Shown here piece after piece: positions 54,701 to 64,000 of a stretch of DNA of 64,000 nucleotides. Source of the DNA: Clavelina lepadiformis (Eukaryota > Chordata > Ascidiacea > Aplousobranchia > Clavelinidae); the NCBI RefSeq assembly GCF_947623445.1, contig NC_135246.1, positions 17,777,856 to 17,841,855 of the forward strand, written 5' to 3'. The notes under the pieces were generated by a model. The model saw only the letters and a list, made by a program, of their open reading frames with translations. It did not search any database and was not told the origin of the DNA. Both the position numbers and the translations under genes were made by a program. Position 1 is the first letter of the stretch; each line of letters starts with the position of its first letter.

Positions 54701-55956
54701 GTATCCGCCATAGAATGCACACTTACAAATTCGGTAGTTTCTGCTCGAGCATTAAAAAATTCTAACCGAGCTCAAGAAAAGTTTTATTTCAGTTCGAAAA
54801 TAAATAGACAATTCCGATTCGGATAGTTAACAAAATTGAAAATCAGCACATATGTTTAATACCAAATTAGTTGCTGTTTGTTTACTTAGCCAACTACACG
54901 GCGCAATTGAAGACAGCAAGTTAACAAAAGCTACTTTTCGTCTAATATGGTTCAAAGTTCTTACAGCGAAGTGTTAACTAAATGTAGCTTGCAATGTTAT
55001 AATTAACAATCTACAGTGTTAATCAGATTTGAAAGTAATTTGTGAAATAAAGTGCAATACAATAGGTGTACGGTTACGCTGTAACTCGCTCCTCGCAGTC
55101 AATGGTGCAAAATGAAATAAATAGGTCTAACTGTGATTGAACCACCGGTAAATTAAAAAGTTGGTAGTTACAAAAAACTGGTTATATCAGCCTCTGTTCT
55201 TACCCATATCATGTATACTTAGCCACTGTACTTTCGTTTCGATTCATAATTTAAAAAATTGTTTAGTTTCGCTGAGTAATTGCGTTTTAAACTGTTTTGG
55301 ATAGCAATGTTCGCAGTGCCGGATAGCGGCATTGTTCACAGATGACAAACTTATACACAAAATAAAATAACACATTTTGGAGAGAACTATAGTTTACTTT
55401 TAATCAACATTTTAACATCGTTTTACTTACTTCAGTCTTTTCCCTTTTCTTAGCGGTGCCCTGCGATATAAAATAGACAGATTTTAAGGAGGATCTAAAG
55501 ACATTAAAAAAACAACACCCTCTTGTTAATGTTTACAGCTTATTTGCAACATTTTTGTAACTAGCTCAGTTCTATGCTAGGTCTAGCATTGTTTTAAGCA
55601 TGCCTAATATGCAGTATAGCTTCCAAGGAAGCTTTTGAACGGCTTGAGCTGGTACTTTTTTAGCTTCTCTTTAACTGCAAGCCAAAATATCCCAAAGAAA
55701 ATGTCTAAAATCGAAATTGCGAAGTTTTTTCAATCTTTATAGCCTTTCTTCTGCATAGCTTAAGTTTTTGTTTACCGTCGGTTACGGTATCACTTTGAGA
55801 ACCACCATACTGTAACCTTTTACAAAGTTACGCCGTTTAGCCTATTGCTGGTACACCTGTATTCCCCTACCGATATGCCCACGACTAATTATATATCGTA
55901 GCAGAACTTACCCGAGCTTTCCGATTTGCGCTTGGCATCTTTTTTGGTTTTACCAT
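51790..55956 (-). CDS. cfap119: CFAP119/CCDC189-like cilia protein (DUF4464 family)
   Basis: Minus-strand exons: 55956-55912, 55460-55431, 54290-54240, 53863-53754, 53566-53494, 53297-53223, 53122-52953, 52860-52640, 52301-52194, 52035-51790; about 376 aa. Key family blocks: VIAFHWAKDKCFDERQLSGF (middle), then IPLYFFKLEHAKLIMQYLL joined to TIFQHYKLYEYLFTQQ, which matches the DUF4464 pattern 'PPFSI.IF...QV..I..Y.L.TYFRHYKLYKY.FT.Q'. The N-terminus is basic (MVKPKKMPSANRKAR) and the C-terminus a charged helix. Human CFAP119 is cilia/flagella associated; an axonemal role here is by family. Problem: the exon at 53494 ends in phase 0 but the next recognised exon needs phase 2, so a tiny exon between 53298 and 53493 is missing or one border is wrong. 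The two 5' exons joined to 54290 are less certain; an ATG at 54302 is an alternative start. Reading through the donor at 52194 gives an alternative stop at 52176-52178. Confidence 0.68.
53636..53719. repeat. short inverted-repeat element, relative of 46326-46422
   Basis: TTAGTGCAGAACTACACAA on the left mirrors TTGTGTACTTCTGCACTAC on the right. The core TGTATACTAGACC and CTACTCAAATTGTGACGTCATTTGGTTGTG match the element at 46326-46422. It lies in an intron of the CFAP119-like gene. Confidence 0.55.
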
Positions 55957-58124
55957 AATGACTGTCTTTTCCGAAAGTTGCTGAAATTTAGGAGCTTTCA
56001 ACCAGCAATATCAAGTTACTTTTGTTTTTGAAAGCTAAAACGCTTTCTAAGGACCGCGACATACGATTGTTTTTGTGCAGAGCAATTACGGAATGGATTA
56101 GTAACAACGGTAATTGTTTTTCAAAAAAGCAAATCAAATTTTTTGTTAAGAATTGATACTAGATCTTCCATTCATTCAAAACGATTACCTTATGACGTCA
56201 CATAAAGGGACAATAGCTGAGCATCTAATTGCGTAGAAATCTTATTTTGTAAACAATCTGAACAAGTGAATCGAAGCAGTGATGTGCGGCCTGGCCAACT
56301 GTTGGGCACACAAAAATGATTGTTTCGTTAAAACCAAGCTTGCACACGTGCATACAGTAGACGTATTTTAATATTGTGCTAATTGTCATAACTAGCCCTT
56401 ATTTCTACGGAATTCTAGTGCAGATCTGATGATATTATAATGTTGTTCGTGTTTTATTTTATGCGTTTAACAATAAACGCTGTGCTATATTTCGGTCGTG
56501 TTTAGTATAGGCGACCCGGCTTTGATTACTTCGGAATTACGTCATTCGTACTACAGCGCACAAGTGCGGCACAACGCGCTAGTTCTAAATTGTTCAGTCT
56601 GTAACCGTCTACCGAATGCAACTCTATTCTGTGCTCTGAAAACAGTAACCGTTCCATTGAGAATCAATAATATATCAGTATTCAAAACATTGACAGTTTG
56701 ATTTTGGTACTGTGATCTTCAATTAGGCTGTCAGTGTTTGACGAAGATGCTTATCAACAATGGAGTCAGACTAACGAACAATCGATCAAGCAATAATTAA
56801 TTAACAACAATCAACCCTAACAAGAACACGCTTAGTTAGCACAGTGTATTTTCTCGTTACCTATTAAAAACGAGTTTTTAAAAGCCATCATTAGAGTAGT
56901 CGATTAAATCTTTGTCAAAAACCTAAATAAAAGAAATAGTGAGAATATCTTAATATTTAAGCTTATATCTAGCTTTTTCTTGCTAGATTTGCCTTAAGTA
57001 GTTCAACAGTTTTATTTTTACAAATCCAGCAAGTGAAGTTTTACCTCTCATGACGGCAAGTACTTGTCAAGTACATTCGTGAAATAGGTCACACTCTGGC
57101 GACATGATGTGGTTTTATTATGCATGGTAGCTATACGTAACCTTTTACGTATTAAGTACGTAATTAAGCGCATTGAGGCTCCGGGACAAGCAGTCATTGA
57201 TCAGACAAAAATACGAAAAGCGATTTATTTTTTGAAAAGCTTCCTTAAGAAGTTCTATCTGAAACGTCAAGTCGCCGGAAACATCAAAATATGTTGATCA
57301 CGGAGCTGCATCTGTCGGCATAATTTGGTTTTGTGGTAATTCTTTTTAACAGGGATTTGAGCAAACTGCACTTCTCCAGTTTTATCTTTCCACACCACAT
57401 ATATTTAACGTCGTAACTTCTTAATGTATATATTTTGACAAGGAAGCAATGACATTATTCTGTAAATGCTACAACATAAGCAATTAAGGTAAATTAGCAA
57501 AGATAAATTTAAAGCATAAACAAAAACAATGCGAACACTTGGCAACTTTTGTACAACGTATCATAAAAAAAATAAATCATTGACAACATCGAATTAGTTA
57601 CGATAAAAAGGAAGTACAAATTATATCATATGTTAGAAAACACTCTTTTACAAATGCTTGCAATACCAAAGCTGTTTATAATCAAAAGTTTTACATACAA
57701 CATGTATTGAAGTGACGTATCAGCAATTAGAGGTTGTTATTGGACAGTTGTGGCTTCTCACCTATTTACTTGAGCCAACTACCAACGACCAAAGAAGCCC
57801 TCGGTACATCACGTGTAGTATACAAAAGATAAAGTGTCTTTGTAATTTGAAACATGAAAAAATACATGTAGATATTGTAATGATCAATAAAAATATTATT
57901 TTATATTTGTGGTTGTCCCTAAACAACCCTTTTTGTCACGTTTGAATTTGCAATTCCGTATGTACATTGGAAGAAACAAAATATACCATTTCCAATTTTA
58001 GAGTAAAGGAAAACAATCACAAAATTTTTCAAAAAAGGATGAAAGCAAAGGCGTACATCTACATGATCTACTGGGATTCCACTTTAAACACCCTTCCTGC
58101 AACAATGCTGTAGGTTTATATGAG
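55957..58124. other. region between CFAP119-like gene and PACRGL (both minus)
   Basis: Holds the likely promoter of the CFAP119-like gene (just above 55956) and the 3' UTR of PACRGL (below 58125). AT-rich with no recognised coding frame. One TGACGTCA at 56193-56200, about 240 bp upstream of the CFAP119-like start. Confidence 0.5.
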
Positions 58125-59859
<1,735 letters not shown>

Positions 59860-60481
59860 GGTACGCCTAGCCTAGGCGTAGGCGCGCAAAGCGGTCGTCT
59901 AATGTCCAGAAATGTCAGAATTGTGTGAAATTACTGATTACAACCACACTTTGAGTTGTAACTTGATAATTATTTTGTCTATAATAAAGATTTTATACCA
60001 TGACAAACCACTTTTGGCACTTTTTCTAAAGAATTTTGGAAGGTGACCAAACCAAAGTTATCTTTTGAAAGTTACCTCGGAACGCACAACAAACCTAAAA
60101 TTTCTATAAATCAAGGATCAACGGAAAAAGTCTTCGCATTTATACAAGGTGCCAAATATTACATCACCAAACAAGAAGACGTGCATTTGCGTTTCATATT
60201 TTCGCTAATGTTATATCAACAGCCAAACTTCAAGTTCCATTTGTAAATATTTCTAGAAATTTAAATATGTTAGTCAAAATCCTACATAATACTTGATAAC
60301 TAGGGTCACCCTAGGAACTGTTTTATTCTCATATCTGGGAGTTCCCCAGACACAAAATCGATTGAACATTTTCTGGCTTATGTTTTTTGTGATGTCATGA
60401 ATTAAGACTCAGCCATATAGTTTGTAAGCAGCTGTTGGTAAGTATAATTTGATTATATATAAGCAAAAAGTTATCAGAAGA
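59860..60481. promoter_or_regulatory. bidirectional intergenic region PACRGL-DHX34
   Basis: 622 bp between divergent start codons, so both promoters and 5' UTRs should lie here unless non-coding first exons sit elsewhere. No TATA at a convincing position. It contains palindromic CCTAGCCTAGG near the PACRGL start. Confidence 0.45.
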
Positions 60482-63400
60482 ATGGACAGCTTTAACTGGG
60501 AGCGACATAGAACTACCTTAAACAAAGTGAGTAATTAAATAATAATAGATAAATTCGTCTCTTTTCCTTTTGGAATTCCTTGTTAAAATTTATATTTTTC
60601 GACACGAGCTTTCGCAAGGATATAGTTTGGTAATCTGAATGTTAACTTTATATTTTTCGACACGAGTTTTCGCAAGCATAAGTTTGCTTCTTCAGGTGTA
60701 CTGTGAAATGAACACTGTGAAACATTTCACAGTACACCTGGAGAAGCAAGCTTATGCTTGCGAAAACTCGTGTCGAAAAATATAAATTTTAACAAGGAAT
60801 TCCAAAAGGAAAAGACTTTCTTAAAATTTATGAGACTTCAGGCAGTCAGGGCTACTATGAGTTAGTTGTAATATTATTAACCTATATAACGTGAGCATGT
60901 TAGTTTAATGATATCATTAAGTGTTGTACTGACGTCATAAAGGCATTATAAATGCTTTCAAACTTTGCTTCATTTAAGTGGAAGAGCAAAGTATAAGCGA
61001 CACCCAGATAATAAGATAATGTTATGAATATGAGTATACAGCCTTTTACTATTTTATTTTTTCAGATATTTTTTCGAGACAAGGACTTTATAAAAGAAGG
61101 AACAAAGGAATATGATGATTTTTGGCTCTTTTTTAAAAAATTTCAAGTGTATGAAGCCAGGAGGAAAAGCAAGGAAAGTCACTCAGCTTCGTCGTCTAAT
61201 TTATCATCTTCTTTGAATATTCCTATGCAGTATCATCCAAGGTGACAGTTTCATGTGTAACAAAAAGAATATTGTTTTTTTATGGTTATTAATGTCGTAT
61301 TTGAGCACAAAACTGTTCTGGCATGCTTTATTGCTTCAGCTAACATTTTTTGATTTGCACAAAAGATTTTAATAAAATTTTATCTATAATTAATTTTTAC
61401 TATTTATGTTTTATTCTACATTCATAGATACAGGATAAATATTTCCATTGTTACAAAGGATATTGATGAAAAAGTTCACTCTCATAGACATCATAAAGAG
61501 AAGAAAAAAAGGAAAAGGTTGTATTCAAAAGCTTAGATATATAAAAAAAATCATTAGCAATACAACTTTGACGACGTGCTTTACACTATTTGTTAACAGA
61601 AAACATGAAAGCTACGATGATGATTTTGGATGTGAGGATGATGAGTTGTCTTCAGAGCGAATATCTCAGTTTCGTTCCGTAATTTTACATTACCTTGATT
61701 TCTGCCAAAAACAAGATTTCGTAAAGCTTAAAAAGCTAAAGACAGAGCAAGCAAATTTACCAATAGCGCATTACAAAGATGAAATTGTGAAAGCAGTCAA
61801 GGAAAACAAAGTAATTATGTCAAAATGTTTTCGTAAGCGTTGAAACAGATTTAATGAAATTTGTATCCAAATTACTGTATTTTGCCTGACAATCTTTCTT
61901 GAAATTGAACAATCGAAGTTTTAAAATTACATGTATTCACATGTTAATTTGGTGGGAACGATGCCTAGAAATGATCAGTGATTTTTGGGTAAAGGACATT
62001 CTTAAAAATGAAAGAATACCTTAAACCAAAAATATAATTGTAGATAAAAAATATACATCTTGGCATTTGCCATGGAGTGCTTTCAACTATCTTTTTTTCT
62101 CAGGTTACTATTGTTGCTGGAGACACTGGCTGTGGAAAATCAACGCAAGTTCCTCAATATCTAATTGAGGCAGGATTTACCCACGTTGCATGCACACAGC
62201 CTAGAAGGATCGCTGCAATTTCATTGTCTAAACGAGTTGCTTACGAAACGCTCAATCAGTACGGCTCTGAAGTTGCCTACCAAATAAGGCACGGTATTTT
62301 TTATTATTCATTTTGTTACTTATGACAAACCTACACTGGTAAATCAATCATCGGTTCTAGGTTAACTTATAACGTGAGAGTTTTCAATTTTTTGGAAAGT
62401 TTGCTGATTGACTGAGATTATACGAGTGAGTGAACTTTTAATTTAAACAGATTTGAAGGCACAAAGACTAAAGCTACACGAATCCTGTTTCTAACTGAGG
62501 GTTTGCTCCTGAGGCAAATACAACAAGACCACACACTGAAGCAGTACAATGTTATAATTTTGGATGAGGTAAATATGGCGTATAAGCTGTTTGTAGCTTC
62601 AGGTGTATGTTTGTTGTTTGTTGCATTTTGTTTATGAAAAATTATACATAAAGTCATACGTCAGAACTCAAACTTAATTCATTGCTGGAAGCCATTTGAG
62701 ATCTAAAAAGTTTAAATTGTAAAGCAATGTTGTTTCCTATAATAAACAATTTCGTTCAAGTTTAAAATAAAATTGACTTCCAAGGTTTTCACAAATAATG
62801 TTCTAATTTCAAGTTGTTTGAGTTTTATGGGCTTTCAAGTTTCATTGTATTTGTTTTATTTTCTATGGTTTCCAGTTAATACAACCAGTCAATGAGACAG
62901 AGTTGTGTCATTATTCCAAAATTTCTTATTCTTTCCCAATGCCTTGGCAGGTCCATGAGCGTCATCTACAATCTGACTTCTTGTTGGGATTGCTTAAAAT
63001 TTTGAGCAGTTCTGGTCATCGGGAAGATCTCAGACTGGTGCTGATGTCTGCCACCATCAATCTCGAATTATTCTCCGAGTACTTTCAGGGGTCTCCTGTT
63101 ATCCAAGTCCCTGGTCGGTTATATCCCATCCAAGTGCAATATCTTCCCATACCAGTGGTGAGTTTTGGAACTGGACATTTTTACCGGGCGTTTACTTAAT
63201 TTTGATAGAAGCATGACTTTTAAGATCCATGATAACATGCAAAATTTGACTCATAATTTCTCACATATTAATAAGAATATGAAAAAATAACAAATCTATT
63301 TATGAATTGTTTATTTTGCTTCAGGAAGAACAAACAGGTAAAACAAGCAGGCTAGACCCTCGACCTTATGTTCGGATTTTGCAACGGATTGATAAGAAAT

Positions 63401-64000
63401 ATCCATCGTCAGAACGTGGCGATTTGTTGGTATTTTTACCTGGGATGCAGGTAAGAAATCAAAAAGAGAAGTTTGTCTTTGGGGTCTTTTATTGGGTTAG
63501 GGTCTAAAATATACAAAGTATATTAAATACATCGGGAAATAATTGGGATGAATTGTGGATTAATTGTGATGAATTTAAAGTTGAGTTTTTTATAGGAAAT
63601 CACAACAGTGGAAGGGGCTTCCCAGGCTTACGCAGAGGAAACCGGAAGATGGATAATTCTTCCTCTTCACAGCACTTTGTCAATTGAAGAGCAAGACAAG
63701 GTGGAAGAGTATTAAAGTTTAAAACCTTCCACTTAGGAGACATCTTTTCTTTTTGTGTTGTGGTCATGAACTCTAACTTATTTGTTGAAGTTGATTTAAA
63801 GTCAAAAATTTTTTTTTCTCATTTGCACAGTAATATAGGTGCTTTAAATTGTTTGATTAATAAAGCAGAGGCAGAGGATACAGCTATGCATAAATAGCTC
63901 AAAGTTAACTTGAATTTATTCTTGTATGAAATATGTTTATATGAGGGCAAATTTATCTACTAGGTATTTGATATGGCCCCAGAAGGAGTTCGAAAATGCA
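60482..64000 (+). CDS. dhx34: DHX34, DEAH-box RNA helicase (5' part, continues beyond window)
   Basis: DEAH-type ATP-dependent RNA helicase; in animals DHX34 promotes UPF1 phosphorylation in nonsense-mediated mRNA decay. Exons 60482-60526, 61066-61241, 61428-61517, 61600-61810, 62104-62288, 62451-62568, 62951-63157, 63325-63450, 63596-63700, 63964-end; about 433 residues visible of roughly 1100-1150. The N-terminal region has [25 protein letters not shown] and [12 protein letters not shown], specific to DHX34. Motif [10 protein letters not shown] is at about 180-188, Ia TQPRR follows, II DEVH is at 274-277 and is split by an intron after DE, III SAT is at 308-310. Then come VPGRLYPI and [10 protein letters not shown], with [11 protein letters not shown] (motif IV region) and LPLHSTLS. 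The intron after 62288 needs a GC donor to keep the conserved QIRFE. The start ATG begins a short first exon with a good GTGAGT donor. Confidence 0.95.
60561..60814. repeat. 254-bp foldback (large inverted repeat) in DHX34 intron 1
   Basis: The first 48 bp (from CTTTTCCTTTTGG to CGACACGAG) are repeated exactly in reverse complement at the end. The centre GGTGTACTGTGAAAT / ATTTCACAGTACACC is also palindromic. The left arm contains a second, tandem copy of TATATTTTTCGACACGAG (near 60649-60666), making it longer than the right arm. Looks like a foldback or MITE-type element; no coding. Confidence 0.8.

Noticed and set aside
57109..57297. 62-aa Lys-rich open frame
   Set aside because: AT-driven Lys/Ile composition, no splice context or family.
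60043..60246. 67-aa open frame between PACRGL and DHX34
   Set aside because: Begins at GTG, matches nothing, and lies in a probable two-way promoter region.

Overview
This window comes from an intron-rich, AT-rich animal nuclear genome. Most introns follow GT-AG, many are only 80-600 bp, and genes lie close together on both strands. The gene set (one p53/p73-type gene, SPOP, PSMD4/Rpn10, PACRGL, a CFAP119-like cilia protein, DHX34) together with the compact intron style fits an invertebrate chordate. An ascidian of the Ciona type is the best guess, but species is inferred and not proven. There is no bacterial-type locus, CRISPR array or operon here. Exon structures below were built by hand by matching reading-frame phase across splice sites.

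Layout. 1-2.6 kb: no gene identified, apart from a possible upstream exon. 2.66-27.41 kb (+): a complete p53/p63/p73-family transcription factor in 16 coding exons (699 aa) with large first introns. 29.8-34.4 kb (+): a BTB/POZ-domain protein with an unfamiliar C-terminal half. 38.2-42.5 kb (+): SPOP, the MATH-BTB adaptor of cullin-3 ubiquitin ligase. 43.6-45.6 kb (-): a divergent HSF5-like winged-helix protein, convergent with SPOP. 47.5-51.3 kb (+): PSMD4/Rpn10, the proteasome ubiquitin receptor. 51.8-56.0 kb (-): a CFAP119/CCDC189-like (DUF4464) cilia protein, convergent with PSMD4. 58.1-59.9 kb (-): PACRGL. 60.5-64.0 kb (+): the 5' part of DHX34, an RNA helicase of nonsense-mediated decay, head-to-head with PACRGL and running off the window.

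Between and inside genes are small non-autonomous DNA transposons: two copies of a hAT-like family with GGTGGGCAGT ends, a second hAT-like element with a near-complete 8-bp target duplication, a pogo/Tigger-like element, and tiny GTATACTAG elements. There is also a tRNA-derived SINE fragment and a 254-bp foldback in DHX34 intron 1. The palindrome TGACGTCA occurs 16 times in 64 kb by hand count, against about one expected by chance.

The genes do not form one pathway. Two deal with ubiquitin (SPOP selects substrates, Rpn10 receives ubiquitylated proteins at the proteasome), two are ciliary by family (CFAP119-like, PACRGL), and p53/p73 and the HSF5-like protein are transcription-factor types. 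No undescribed multi-gene system was found. The strongest leads are the HSF5-like gene with an altered recognition helix, the TGACGTCA excess, and two GC-AG introns in coding genes.
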